Assembly (NCBI GenBank): GCA_949825045.1
Contig: OX463815.1
Span: 32,665,356 to 32,729,355 of the forward strand
Origin: Argyresthia goedartella
Taxonomy: Eukaryota; Arthropoda; Insecta; Lepidoptera; Argyresthiidae
Direction of reading: 5' to 3'
Length of the DNA: 64,000 nt
Below are positions 19,299-31,733 of the stretch, piece after piece. The notes under the pieces are model-generated. The model saw only the letters and a program-made list of their open reading frames with translations. It was not told where the DNA came from and did no database searches. The position numbers and the translations under genes were made by a program. The number at the start of each line of letters is the position of its first letter. Position 1 is the first letter of the stretch.

Positions 19299-20449
19299 AC
19301 TATGTCTTCGAAACAGCGCCATGCAGCAACAGCATGTTTATTAGCATTAGTCAACATTGAAGTTGACGATTGTGCATCTAGGTCATTACTTACTCATTGG
19401 TAGATTAATCATTGAGGTATATTTTAGCAATATTATTATGGTTGTTGTATACTTACAATACAGTATCTCGCCGCTCCAACAATGGAGTCAAATATCCTGG
19501 AGACGTTGGCTCGCCTTCGGCTGGCCAGGGTCGGGCGAGTGGGACTCACTCTGAAGGGGGTGGGCCCCACGAGGAAAGAAACCGCAAACTTAACCACCGG
19601 GCTATTGCTTATCCTTTTATGTAGAACAAAATATAACAAATAAAACGAAGCAGGCCCTTATCACGCGCCGTTTTGCCTTATTATTTACACTTAGGGATAT
19701 ATAAGTTTATGAGTTTTTTTGGAATTTAAACACTTATTTTATAATGCCACTTCGTACGCACATCATGTCTCTTTCAACACACATACTGATACCGTAAAGT
19801 CAATGTTTATTAAGAATTTATAAATCTACGGCTGCTTTAGGAAATGAGTTGAAACCAGTCTGTAATTTAGCATTGATAGGTAGATTTGTTTGTTTGGGAG
19901 CTTTAAGCTCTACAACGTGGCTAGTGATTTGGCATTGCTTGAACTAGGGTATCCATTTCTGCGGTAACGTTGGTCAAAAGTACAACAACACTTTGATTTT
20001 AGGTCAATTATTGTCTATCATCTTAGATGCGATCTCAGCGCTATATTTTAAGTAACGACAGTTTTTATTGATAGGGTCGTATCCAGTAAACCTCGGAATT
20101 CAGGATCTGAAACAATTAAAGGAATATTTAAGTTTACAGCCGGGTCACTGACATAGTTTAGAGAAGAAGAATAGACATAGATAATTATTTATTACACACA
20201 AATATTTGAAACAGGCCCTAAATCTGCAATTTAAAGAGAGGCTTTTTCATCTGGATATTTATATTTGGGTTACACGTTTGGCTTACCAAAATAGAGGAAA
20301 TCGCAAGCATTCATGAGCCACTAAATACAATAAAGCAAGCATAGGAGACAAAAATGTGTGATATCTTGCCCGAATTAAAAAAGTCAACAAAATTGTAATA
20401 ACATGAAATAATTTTCCAACAAAGAATAAGCCCCACTTAAATATAACCC
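19299..20449. other. Non-coding with a short GC-rich block
   Basis: At about 19482-19650 a GC-rich block holds a 54-codon plus frame starting MESNILETLARLRLARVG and ending in LLLILLCRTKYNK. The block stands out from AT-rich flanks, and frames are open on both strands. No domain recognised; it may be part of a repeat. The rest shows nothing. Confidence 0.35.
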
Positions 20450-22490
20450 ATCAAACATGCAGGACCTACCTGGCAAAGAACGTGTATTAGAATTATTTTT
20501 AATAATACTGACACCAATGTTATTTGTATTATAGAACACTGGTTAAAGGAATACTTATATGATGTCTTTCAACATAAATAATTACGGAATTGCCAGTTGT
20601 TACAAAAGAAAGACTGCTGAAAGAAGTGGTTCTTTAATCTTAGTAAAAAATAATATGATGAAGCAACGGAAAGGCATTCTTGCACTTACTGTTAAAAGAC
20701 AAATTGAGGTATCCTGTGTTGAGTTAGAGAGCCAAATTATTGTTTGTGTCTACAGACCTTCGAGGGATGAAAAAGGCCACGGCAATTTAAAAATACTTGA
20801 GAAAATTATGGCGGAAACCCTCACTAAACTATATAATAACAAAAAAGTGAAATATTTGTGCCGATCTTAATGTAGATTTGCTTGCAGATACAACAATGAA
20901 TCAATAATTAATATCATGTATGTCATGTATTTCTAGAGCCCAATATAACTTGCTTAGATAACGTTTTTGTGACAGCGGTCAAACAGTTTCAATCCCAACC
21001 GCTAGTAAATATAAGACTGATCCATAATTTTATAGGCCTATTACATCACTAGAGAAGTATACAAAAAAAATAGATATAAATTTGCCGGATTTTAATGAAC
21101 AGAAACGGAACAAAATCTATTCAGACTCCTTTTACACCATTCAAACAGAATTCAATAAAGTTTTTGAAATAAATAAAGTCAGTGACAACAACGGAAAATC
21201 TAAATTTTATGACTAGGAAACGTTTGGAATTCGTAAAAGTAAAGTTATCTTATATGACCTTTATGAACAAAATCCTATAACTTTGATATTCAAATAGGTT
21301 TGTAGAACTGCAAAAACTTTACATATTAATAGAAAAATACAAAATTCTAATAATAGAATGAAAACGGTTTGGCTAATGATTTCTGCTTTGAGATAGGTGA
21401 TGATGTTGTTAAATCCAACGCTAATATAGCTCGAGCTTTTCCTTAATTACAACAGAGCGTCTGAATTCATCTTCATATGAAGCAGAGACTTCGTTAAAAA
21501 AACAACACTAGCGTCGATAATGTAGACTTTAAGTTTCATAATGTACATCCCCTGGACATTGTCAAAACGTTTAGATTACTTAACAAAACAAATACTGAAG
21601 ACCTGTGGGACATATCAATGTAAGTCATTCAGTAATTAGTTCAGTAATTATAGTTATAGCTCCACCCTTAGCTTATATAATATATGAAATAAATGTGTTG
21701 ACGATGAAGCTTTGCCACACGTCATGAAACACAGTAAACTGATACCTCTGTACAAGTTGGGAGGCAAGGGTGATCCTTGATGGATTTCAGACCAATCTCT
21801 TCTTCCAGCACTAAGTATTTATAAAGAGTATACTCAATCAAATGCTCTCCAACTTTAACCGTGCAAAACAACTCCACACAAACAATACGGTTCCACTAGG
21901 GGTAAATAGACTACGGATGCAGAATATTATCCTTATATCTCATATTTATTCTGCATGGGAGGCCGCACATGATACTATCGGAGTTTTTGGCGATCTGTCG
22001 AAGGCATTTAATTGTGTTAAACATGATATGATTATAAAGAAATTAAATCATTACGGAGTTAGAAATAAAGCGTTGAACCTACTGAAATCATACTAAGGCA
22101 ATAGAATGCAAAAGGCAGAAGTCAACAGCGTTAAATCTGATGGATCGGTAGTAAAAATTTGCATTCCACAAGATTACATATTTGGCCTTTTCTTATTCCT
22201 GGTATATTTTAAGGATCTGCCTTTCATGGTGGAAAAATTGACTGGCTTAGTGTTGATTGCTGATGATGATTTACTGGTCTTCAAAATTTAAATACAAAAA
22301 GAAGATTTCGATGATGATAATGGAGTATTGTCTGTAGCCTTGAATTGATTCAGAGTTAATAATTTATTGTTTAACGCTGGTAAAACAAAGTGTATCAGAT
22401 TCTCACTTCCAAATATCAGGCAAGTTGAGACCAGTTTATTATTAGACAGCAACACGTTAGAATTAGTAAATGATTCGAAGTCATATCACG
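20450..22490 (+). pseudogene. Jockey/CR1-like LINE, decayed (EN and RT)
   Basis: Endonuclease part at 20559-20870: NNYGIASCYKRKTAERSGS, VKNNMMKQRKG, CVELESQIIVCVYRPSRDEK, followed near 20860 by a broken CGDFN-type box (VDLLADTTMN). RT part at 21842-22096: NRLRMQNIILISHIYSAWEA and GVFGDLSKAFNCVKHDMI. At 22106-22291: CIPQDYIFGLFLFLVYFKDL (decayed PQGSILGPLLF) and LIADDDLLVFKI (decayed FADD box). Many stops and frameshifts lie between. The same endonuclease is found at 33.5-33.8 kb on the minus strand, so this family has at least two copies here. Confidence 0.75.
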
Positions 22491-22519
22491 ACGATATTAC
22501 TTCGTATTGTAAGCTAACC

Positions 22520-22615
22520 TTTTATATACACTGTTAACTTGGTCTTTCCATGTTAGATTATTGTCGATTTGCAGACCTTTATATTTGGTTACCTTTGGTT
22601 AAAGAATTTATAAAG
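22520..22615 (-). pseudogene. LINE RT thumb fragment, inverted
   Basis: Minus strand reads VTKYKGLQIDNNLTWKDQVN, the post-RT segment typical of Jockey/CR1 LINEs (FLGL-ID--L-W--H). It abuts the plus-strand LINE copy that ends at about 22490, giving an inverted junction. Confidence 0.6.
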
Positions 22616-24079
22616 AATTGTCACGTTTTGCTTAAAGGCATGGCCGTTCGAGACTATTAAACAGCGTATTGTTTTAACACGATGCGGAACGTAGATTATT
22701 TGGTTGCATTTTGTTGCAGTACGGGAGATGCCGTAAAAATTTGAAAAAGTGTTAAATTAAGTACGGTAATCCAAGCAGAGTTTTCTATGAATACAGAGCA
22801 TTACTGTCGTATCACATCAATATCTTATATGCGTAGGAGCATTTGAACGCACACAATCACAGGCACGCACACTACGGCAATATTCGTGATTTTGTATATG
22901 AAGAATGTACGCGACTGTACAAGTAGTGTCACGCCAAAGAGTATAATAAATATGAGAGAAGGTTGTGGATGCTGGTTTTAGCGCTTATTTATGTGTGTCT
23001 AAATCAATATATCACAGTGAGAATGTGGACTATTATTTACAGGTATACAATCAAATACTGTAGTTTGTAGTGCTAGACTGAAAAAAGTATTTTCAAATCG
23101 CTTATTTGATTGAATGTGTGAAAGTAATTATCATGTTTTGTTATAGAAAAATCGATAACAGGCATCAGTAGGCTTTTGGAAGTTGTTTTAACCCAGAAAC
23201 CAGTGACTGTACTGTTTCCATACATTGGTATTTAGTGTTTCTGTAAGACGCTACTGATATGGCCGTAGTAACAATTTGTATGGATATTTTTACCGTCATT
23301 TGAAAAGGTATGTACCATCCCGCATCGTGTTAAAAGCACTTTTTAAATAGAGCAGATTATATTAAAACTGAAGTTGTAAATAAGCATGTTACCTATGTAG
23401 TTAAGAGTAAAAATAAATAACACGACAAATATATCGTCATCATAGATATCACGGTAAACGTCCGGACGTTCTGACGTTGTGTGGGATAATGGTCGTTATC
23501 TTTCATGGGGTGCGACTTGTGTGTGCACGTTTACTACATCCCACATAGGCTCAACTGTAGTAACCCCGGGTGCTACTGCTGAGTCAGCGGCGCGGCAGGG
23601 TTTGGGGTTCGCAGTGTAGGGCCTTCGTCAAGGACATGGGGTGTCGTTTGAGGGCTTTCCTGGTCCCGCTGTGCAGCGCGGTAACGCAGATTCTTGGGAC
23701 GAATTGTATGAAGGATTATTTTGTATAATTTATTATGTTATTTATGGTTTTACAATAATAACGAGTCGCGTAGAATTCTAGTAAACAATATACATGAAAT
23801 TATTAGCTCAACACTTCCGCTGGCTGTGTGGCTGGCAGGTACACATAATTTGTTCACTTTAAATTCCCGAAATAACAAAGAATGGAGGACACGAAGTGTG
23901 CGGTTTCAGCACGTTCAGGGCTGATTCATACACATAATGCGGCTTTACGCCTTCGGGACACTTTCGGGGCCGCGGGGAGACGATGGGAGGATACATGCAT
24001 TACCTTCCTTCTAAAAACTAAAGATCCCGATGTTTAAAAGAACTCCATTAATTTTGCCAATTTTCCCATAGATTGCAAT
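22616..24079. other. Non-coding; moderately GC-rich block at 23.45-23.70 kb
   Basis: No recognisable coding domain. A block at 23455-23700 is GC-richer than flanks but has no supported frame. The frame at 23721-23924 has no known motif. Confidence 0.35.
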
Positions 24080-24188
24080 CTACAGTCTTTACAAAATAAA
24101 AGGCCTAGGTGAAAGCGTCCGTGTCATTGACGTAATAAGGTTGAGTTTAGTTTGGGCCACCGGGCCTTTTATTTTGCGAAGACTGTAG
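24080..24188. mobile_element. 109-bp MITE or hairpin element
   Basis: Terminal inverted repeat of 26 bp with two mismatches: CTACAGTCTTTACAAAATAA AAGGCC at the left, complement of the right CTACAGTCTTCGCAAAATAA AAGGCC. No coding capacity. Confidence 0.7.
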
Positions 24189-24626
24189 AAATCTTGTATT
24201 GTATCTTTATTATACATGATTTCTATATTAGTATATTTCTATAAGTAACGGCCCATTGGCCGGCCTTGTGCACGCACACAATCTCAATTCTTAGGTATCT
24301 CCTGCTAGCCTGAACCTAGCTATGAATGACGTCATGTGGAAGCGCTTAGGAAAAAACATGTATATAATAGAGGCCTTCCTGGTAAATTAGCTAAAGCCGC
24401 ACCCTTTTATGAGCAATTGGCCTTAATGAACGGACAATTACTAGAGTATTTATGAATGATAAGAACATTAAGTGATTGGTTTTGTATGTCGGATATCACT
24501 TTAAACGTGTCACTGTTCACAATCTCACTTTAAGTTAACAATCCCAAAACTCTTTATTCGCTTCTAAGCGTAAAAAAGTGCTGCTACAACTACATTTTAA
24601 CTTGTTTATATCTGGAATTCTGTAGG
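24189..24626. other. Non-coding, nothing recognised
   Basis: AT-rich; no domain, RNA gene or clear repeat seen. Confidence 0.4.
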
Positions 24627-24715
24627 TTGCCAATGATGATGGAAAACATCTTGAGGAAACCCTTGAACGCCACTTTGGCAATGAGCTAGTCCCTTGTCAC
24701 GAAAAATGAATTTAA
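24627..24715 (+). repeat. Fragment of SINE-like repeat (type C)
   Basis: Contains GATGATGGAAAACATCTTGA GGAAACC and CAATGAGCTAGTCCCTTGTC. It matches the downstream part of a tRNA-headed SINE at 59235-59455 (GGTGATGGAAAACATCGTGA GGAAAC, GATGGGCTAGCCCCCTGTC). Confidence 0.6.
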
Positions 24716-24958
24716 TAGCGCAGAAGAAGTTGCGGCCACCAGCAAGTAAATAAGTATGTAAAATCAAATCCAATTTGCCAACTTCAGTGGCTTCATGCTA
24801 ACGTTAAGGCTACACACAAAACGAAATACAACCGACTTTTTAATAACATACTTTATGTAGAAATAGTAAAGTTCCAGTCAATAAACATGTAAATTAAATC
24901 AGTACAGCCAAATTAACGGCGAAGGGGACAGATAGATGAAACTCACTACAATGAGAAA

Positions 24959-25001
24959 GGCTGGCTTTTTATCTGACTACGTAAAAGATAAAAAGCCAGC
25001 C
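24959..25001. repeat. 16-bp-arm perfect hairpin
   Basis: GGCTGGCTTTTTATCT (24959-24974), 11-nt loop, AGATAAAAAGCCAGCC (24986-25001). No loop or tail features that would identify a terminator or miRNA. Confidence 0.8.
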
Positions 25002-25124
25002 ATGAAAATTTATTCCGGTATTGCGTAGTGTTGCTTTTTGCCATCATTTTAGGTTATATACATTTCCACACAGTGGGTGCATTCCGAAAGAGTAGCTATA
25101 TCAAAGTTCTGCAAAAAAAAAAAC

Positions 25125-25260
25125 GTGGACTGTTTCGCTGGCCAGACTCTGCAACACCCACTTCGCAAATCTCGACATTTTCGACATGTCGCGGCGTGAG
25201 TTCAAGAGGCACCTACTGTTGCAGCAGCTCACCAAAAGCGACGAAGATCGTATACAATAA

Positions 25261-25262
<2 letters not shown>
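25125..25262 (+). pseudogene. Possible C-terminus of a LINE or other gene
   Basis: Frame reads WTVSLARLCNTHFANLDIFD, MSRREFKRHLLLQQLTKSDE, DRIQ-stop. Composition is coding-like and GC-richer than flanks. It ends in TAA directly before a (TAA)n run, as LINEs with TAA tails do, but that run may instead be the tail of the neighbouring minus-strand SINE. No domain is recognisable. Confidence 0.3.
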
Positions 25263-25263
<1 letters not shown>

Positions 25264-25295
<32 letters not shown>

Positions 25296-25515
25296 AATAA
25301 TACCTTAGACACTATTTACACACATTGATCTAGCCCCAAACTAGGATTCCCTGTATCTTGGGTACTAGACAACGATACACATACTTATATAGATAAATAT
25401 TATACTTAGATAGATAAACAACCATGGCTAAACAAATATTTGCCCCCTCCGGGACTCGAACCCGGGTCCCTTGGCTTCGTAGGCAGGGTCACTGCCGAAT
25501 CGACCATTCGGGCCG
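25264..25515 (-). mobile_element. tRNA-derived SINE (type B) with (ATT)n tail
   Basis: Read on the minus strand: tRNA-like head at 25515-25440 with a B-box (GGTTCGAGTCCC) inside CCGGGTTCGAGTCCCGGAGG, a middle part, then CTAGTTTGGGGCTAGATCAA TGTGTGTAAATAGTGTC and a tail of ATT repeats (25262-25305). The same 3' part occurs at 53043-53121. The head has no amino-acid acceptor stem closure visible, so it is not taken as a tRNA gene. Confidence 0.75.
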
Positions 25516-28273
25516 TAAGTAGGTAGGTATTTCGGTTTATGATGTCTCTCCTAGCTATAACACTTGAAGCATCTCTCACTCTCACTCACACTCACATATT
25601 AACATCATACGCACACACGACATAACCTTACACACGCTCCCTTCTCCTCCCGTCCAATATCTTGTGTATATCATCCCTACCAATAATGTCTGGCCTATAA
25701 AATCTAAGTCATTAATTGGCCTTTGCTTAGTGTAAATTATTGCCTATATTTAACTGTTCTGTGCTGTCGACTTTGTACAAAAAATAAAAATATAAGAATC
25801 GATGGATAGTGGAGGCAGTTTTATTGATTATCGATTACTAAGATATTCTCCTAATGGCAGGTTCAAGGCGAAACTGAAAGTCATTATCATTGTTCGTCCA
25901 TCGCCTTTCATACGTTAAGTGGACTGAACTCCGATGCTTTATATTTCAATTTAATCATGTTATGATGATCGTCAAGTACATGCGTAGTTGATATTTAAAT
26001 TATTTTACTACCTTATTTATTAACAAGTGATAAAAACTTAACCTGTAACATAGAGTACTGAAAACTATTGACGGTTATGTATTTACTAAATTTAAAAAAA
26101 TTAAAAAGACATGTTTTCGTGAAATTCAATCCTTTCTGAGCATTTGATGAAATAATAGACTAATGAAATGAATGAAATCGTTGGCCATTCCATGAAAATA
26201 TCAATCCATGGTTGGCTATTTCATGAAATGACCAAATCCTACCATATAGCTGCGGCATATATACCACATGTTAGAAGTGCTAGTCGGTTGTGTGGCGCAA
26301 ACTGCGTAGAAGGCAACTGCGTAGCAAATGTTTCGGATTCGTAGCACGCGCTACGGGTCGCGTAGCGCACGTAGCGCCTTCGTAACGCTGATATAGGCAT
26401 AATGCGTAGACAGGAATTAGAATTCAAACGGAAAACCTCTTTTAATTTGTTTTTCATTTCTTTGTGGTATTTTGAATCGATGTTCGTGTAAATGTGGGTT
26501 TTTTTTTCTCGATGACAAATTACAATACAAAATTTGCTATCACACCTCTTTCACTCCCTACTATATATAATACATCTATACATATTTGTCACATATGTTT
26601 AAGATCTGTAAGTATTCCGAAATGGTAGTAGTTTGTAATACTCCTATGACAATGAGCTTTGTTTATTTTAATATCCCTCCTCGAAGTCACATTTTAGCTA
26701 CTTGAAAAAGGCAATTTTCTTAATACGCACGACAGCAACTACATCTTGCCTCGCTTTTGTTTGGTGTGAGACAGCGACAAATCTGTGGTATTTGTATGAG
26801 AAGCTCACCTGGCGGGATTCACGTCACCACACCAACAGGACCACAACCAGCTTTTGACAATCCCCTCTGCCTTTCGGGGCAGTTTCAGGTGTCTGGCGAC
26901 GAAGTGTTGCAACACCTTGCCACCACAAGTCCGAGATCACAAATTGATTGCTCGCTTCAAAATTACGTGCAGACAAATCCTTCACCATTTGCAGAAGTCA
27001 GATGTCTGATTTTGTCCTGGAGAGCTCCTGCGTCAGCTAATTTGAAGCTAATTTAAATTTAAAAGATGCACTTAAATCGGTGACGTCACCTAACAATTAC
27101 TAGTATTTATAAGTCCAATCTATCTTTGGCATTAATCTATTTAGTATGGGATTAATGCATCTGTTTTAAATGTAAATTATTTACCTTCCTACATAATAGA
27201 TTATGTGATTATATTAATTTGCAGTCCTCTTTGATTAGGTGCCGACAGAACACCAGCGTTCTGTAGGTCCTGGAACACATGAAGAGTTGAACCTATTCGC
27301 TTCTGCGAAACACACTGCATGTCACTATGGTCACAAAATTTCATTGGGTTGACGTCTTGCTTGCTTGTTCTTTCTGTCTTCTTTTTGTTGTGGGTGTCAA
27401 TATTTTTGATGCATCTGCATATTTATTGTTGCTATTTATTGTATGTTTCACTTTTTTTTTGTTTATCTCTTTTATCAAACATTATAACATATAATGTTGT
27501 TTGTATTTTTGCAGAATGAATACATTTATTTAAATTCTATTTCTTAGACACAACAAGACGGCTAAAAGAAACAAGTGCTTATAGTTATGTCAAGAGATGT
27601 GCTACCAATTTATTCCCCATTCCTTTATTACCCCGCGTTAGAGTAGAACCGTCAACATCTACCTCTCATATTTAAAGCTCGCTCAAATATTTGAAGTCGG
27701 CAATGTTACATAAAGGGGTTTTTAAGCTACCTCGATTAAGTTTACCTGTCTGAATAAACGCTTTGTTTATCGTTACATCAGGAAGCTTACAGCTCTGACC
27801 TGGTTAGAGTTCGACGGCCGCGTGGGCGTGTCTCTTGGGGCGAGTGGAGCTTTCAGGAGGAAAGCATTCACGAATAATATTGCAATTATTATGTAATACA
27901 TGTTTCTACAACCTTCAAATAGTGATTATTTGTTGATGTATTTGTAGTTTTCACGGGTAAATAGCGAATTTATGAGTTTTTCAAAGCCATGTTTGTACTG
28001 TCTGAGTTACAGTTAACGGAAGACAGTGATGCTTAGGTAATAAGCTGGCTTGAAAAATTTAGTACTTTTTACTTGTATATTATATATAATTCTTATGTAT
28101 GTTAAATATATGCTCGTAACGGATAGGAAATCCGCTTTGTTAAAATTAATTTTGAAACATAAAATAGCAATATCCTTATGACAACTTTATTGTAAAAATA
28201 TCTACAGTAAAATCCACTTTAAGCCCAGCAGACACAATGACAAGAAATCAACAAAAATATCTTTACTATGTGT
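25516..28273. other. Non-coding; CTACG-rich block near 26.3 kb
   Basis: At 26285-26405 CGTAG/CTACG words recur (GCGTAGAAGG, CGTAGCACGCGCTACGGG, GCGTAGCGCACGTAGCGCC), as at 13.85 kb, suggesting a related repeat. A direct repeat at 26170-26235 repeats the words 'tggccattccatgaaa' and 'tggctatttcatgaaa'. Plus frame 26757-27056 (99 codons) shows no known domain. Nothing else recognised. Confidence 0.4.
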
Positions 28274-28302
28274 ACAACAATATCACAAAGTGATATTGTT
28301 GT
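28274..28302. repeat. 13-bp-arm perfect palindrome
   Basis: ACAACAATATCAC, AAA loop, GTGATATTGTTGT. Confidence 0.8.
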
Positions 28303-28398
28303 CTTTCTTCTTTCTTTTCACATTCTACTGAATAGAAATAAATGCAAAACTTACCTTTTCACATAATCCTAATCGGCCTAGGAACACACTGATTTCAG

Positions 28399-28528
28399 CC
28401 TAATGTCGCGGAACTGGCTGAGCCGGCGGTTCACGGAATGGCGCCGGATTCCAAGATGGCGGACGCTACCGTTCCCGCCAATTTCCCCACAGACACTGGC
28501 GAGATTGCGCGCTAGAGGTGAAAGTGAG
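28399..28528 (+). CDS. Possible isolated exon with good splice sites
   Basis: Acceptor ctgatttcag| and donor GTGAG|gtacgt bracket 130 nt that are clearly GC-richer than flanks. Two frames are possible. One is open to the donor in phase 0 (MSRNWLSRRFTEWRRIPRW..., ARLRARGESE). The other reads PNVAELAEPAVHGMAPDSKM, ADATVPANFPTDTGEIAR and stops. The second has a more natural composition and would make this a terminal exon. The word CCAAGATGGCGGAC resembles the YY1 motif of many promoters, so a 5' UTR exon is also possible. Product unknown. Confidence 0.3.
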
Positions 28529-30785
28529 GTACGTAAAGATATCGATGATTTTAAGGCAGGTCATGGTTGCACCACTGCATTAATGTGCAGCTGAGCTGTA
28601 GCTAACCGGTGGTAATGAATGAACATTTATACTTGGAGAAAATAGTACCACACACCGCGCGTAAACTACTGTTGATTTTATTAAAAACATGTTATATTTT
28701 CATGCATTTCGGGCAGTTAAATACGTTTTTTTGTTTCGAATCATTCTTGATAAAACATCAACTTAAATTAAAATGCTTACGGTGAGGTTGAACTGCGTAT
28801 TAGTTTCATTTGTTTCGGATGTGACCTGTTTTTCTGAGCAGGTTAGAAAAGTATACCCATGAAGAACCAATAAGTCAAAAAAGTTGCAACTTACAACTGA
28901 GTTTTGATGGAAAAATAAGAGCTTTTTCTTACTGTTGAAACACACTGAAGACCATTGGAAAAATATAATTAAATCCGCTGCAATAGAACTATAGGAAAGT
29001 AATAGTATTAGATACTATAATATAATAAAACAATACTTGAGGCGAATGCTTATGAAATTATCTACTGGAACAGACTGTAGGCGATGTAGTTAATCTATAT
29101 AATGTAAATAATAGTGTTGATTATCTTTTTTCCTAGTTTATTTATTTATTTATTTGGGATGAAAAACAGCTACACAATACAGTGGTAACAATGGTATGAA
29201 CTTATGATTATATAATTGTGGAGCCCACAACATCATCCACGTGTAACATAATAGACAGGGCCAACTGATAACAACAGGAGGTATTTAAACAAATTAAGTA
29301 ACACGCGCTGCAATATTTGCCCAGCACTGCGTATTATAAGTACGCTGCACTGTGCACACATCTCATCGAGTACGTCTGCGCCTGTAGATGCGCATACTTA
29401 TTATACTCTGTTCGTTCTTTTCTTTTATAATTTGTTTTAATTTTGATTGCTTTTTGGTAGTCTCAACAAAATTTAGAATTAAGTTAGGTGTGAAAAAGAT
29501 GTCGGTCAAAAGGATAGTTGAACAGGATATTTGCGCATGGCATGAGTACATGTTATTATTTATAGGTACTTAAAGTAATTTATAATTAATAGATTCACAT
29601 AAAAGCTTATGCTTCAATAAATTATTGAGTGGTATTGATGCATTGTAGTAGTAAATACTGATGTGGTTGAGTATATAAGTGTAGTATTGAAGAAGGGGTA
29701 GTCACGCTCCTTGATATAAGTATTTAATCGTAATCCTATAACATCTAAAATCGCCTTGTCGATAGCATCCCATCACTCAAACTTTATGTAAACACCAGCG
29801 CGCGCCTGCCGGCCGGCTGAAATCTACAGAACGAGACGGCTATATCTGAAACCTACATACACAGACATACGCAGCACAAACCCATTTCCATCCATCTCCA
29901 TCACCACTGCCGGTTTCTTACAACGCCTCGGATATAATACGCCTGCAAAGCGCGCAATATAGATTTATGGTTTGTATCATACAAGGCCTGCAGTGTTGTG
30001 CCACATCCAATGCTACATTGCGAACCACGAACAGACGGCTGACAGGTACTAAGTGAGTAATGTAGTACGGTACAGCATGCAGTTGCTATTATAAGAGTTG
30101 GGGGCACAAATATCTACGGCGTAGAAGAGGAATGAGGGTTTTTTCGCCAATTAAAACCTCTTATGTTTCTAGAAATACAGTCTAGGGCTGAGTAATAGCT
30201 AAGAGACTAGGGACAAAAGAGTATCCTTTTTTTTCGATGGATCTATGAGGAACATGGAAAATGGAGTGTTGAAATGATGACTAAATGTGGCCACCAAGTA
30301 TAATAAACTAGTTACGCTAAGATGTTCGAAAAGATACTTTTACAATGTATGTTGTGCGATTGAGCGTAACAGGGTAGAAGTACCGTACAACTGTGCCTCT
30401 GCCACGCCGTGTGAGAAAATACGTGACGCTATGGGATGAGTGCGATAATTCAGCATATGCTGTGCATTTCCGTCTAGATCTTTGGTCGGTCTCTGGGGCA
30501 GTTTTCGATTGCTTACTTAAGTACATATGTGCCTATATGTTCGCACCTTTCTGTTGCTTCCAGACACCTGATAGTTCAAATAGTTAACATACGAGTGAAA
30601 ACAAAATTCGGATGTTCAAAGTGGTTACGTAATTTTGCTTCCAACTCTGATGCTAGTTTTGTTGTTTTGTTCACACAATTAATCAAGTTTCAACAGATGT
30701 GCAGACCTAACCAAACGATATCCTCATCGCTACAATTTGTTTTCATGAGCATAATTAGCTTCGTAATTGGTTTACTATGTAACTT
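28529..30785. other. Non-coding, nothing recognised
   Basis: AT-rich. TTTATTTATTTATTTGGG at 29139 resembles LINE/SINE 3' junk. Short frames at 29363-29573 on both strands and 30529-30888 show no known domain. Confidence 0.35.
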
Positions 30786-30832
30786 ATTGTGGGGCCAGAA
30801 GCAACGTGTGTGCCTGTATATAAATATATGTT
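30786..30832 (+). repeat. SINE (type A) 3' end fragment
   Basis: TGTGGGGCCAGAAGCAACGT GTGTGCCTGTATAT matches the conserved 3' part of the SINEs at 42521 and 60594. Confidence 0.6.
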
Positions 30833-30969
30833 TTTCCATAGGGCCTCCCCTTTTGGACTTGGTACTGTCCCTATTTCGAGCGTTTTAAAGATTATGGTTA
30901 CGCTACACTGCATTCGACCGTTTACCTTTACAGAAATAATGCTGTTAGCCAGTGATGCTCTACCAACTC

Positions 30970-31320
30970 TTATCGGCGCTCGGGTAAATACCCGAGCGCT
31001 AGTAGCCGGAGTATCTATACAATGTGCCAAACCAGTAGTCGGCGGCAGCCAATAAGCGGCGATCAGCACCGACAAGTTTCGGCTCGCGCTGGTCAGCGCT
31101 GATCAGCGCTTGGGCCGCAATTTGCTTAATAGGATACTTTCAAAGCAGGATTAGTTGTTAATGCAAATTACACCGATATTTCGGCGATGTTTGACTTTGT
31201 CCAAAATATAATTAAATCTTTCTTTGATCATCAAACAATTGTTTTACGCTTACTTTCTGCAGTTGTTAACAGCGCCGACCAGCAGCGCCGGAAAACGCTG
31301 GCAGGCCGGCGCTGGCAACC
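30970..31320. repeat. GC-rich palindrome cluster, possible MITE ends
   Basis: Perfect 24-bp inverted repeat GCGCTCGGGTA, AA, TACCCGAGCGC at 30976-30999. Perfect palindrome AGCGCTGATCAGCGCT at 31095-31110. A second GC-rich block, AGCGCCGGAAAACGCTGGCA, GGCCGGCGCTGG, lies at 31283-31315. These resemble subterminal repeats of a DNA element, but end points are not clear. Confidence 0.5.
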
Positions 31321-31733
31321 ACTGTGTAGATAGTGGGCCGCATCAATATAGAAAATTTCAAGTAAATGCTCCTTTTTCTATGTTGCCTCATATCATTAAT
31401 AATCATTATCTTCAAATATTAGAAATAAAAGGATATCCATTCGGCCCAGTGACTCTATCGACAACTACACAGATTGGTAATGGATTATTCACTATTATTC
31501 CCCTAGTGATAATAACCCGGATTATAACGTTATTTACCAGTTATTCCCCATTAACGCCCTTTTTGGGGCTTTATCTGAACTAGCAGAAATGAAACAAATG
31601 AAGACACGGATGGAACTATAGGTGCTTCAAGCGGCATCCCCGAGGACCTGATGATAGCCAGAACCATTTGTGTTGTGGTTCTTAAGTAAAAGTGAGTCTA
31701 GAAACACTGTTGAACTAACCCAGTTATTAATGT
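31321..31733. other. Non-coding, nothing recognised
   Basis: The plus frame 31224-31583 has no known domain. Words such as ACCCGGATTATAAC and CCAGTTATTCCCC hint at a repeat related to 39890-39960, but this is weak. Confidence 0.3.

Noticed and set aside
24959..25001. Rho-independent terminator
   Set aside because: The hairpin is strong, but this is an insect-type genome without bacterial operons.
25440..25515. tRNA gene (minus strand) at the GGTTCGAGTCCC B-box
   Set aside because: It is followed by a SINE body and ATT tail shared with another locus, and no closed acceptor stem is visible. Treated as a SINE head.
26757..27056. 99-codon plus frame as a gene
   Set aside because: No recognised motif and no splice or codon evidence beyond chance openness.
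29139..29160. TTTATTTATTTATTT run as a LINE 3' end
   Set aside because: Only a short low-complexity run; no adjoining LINE coding sequence was found.
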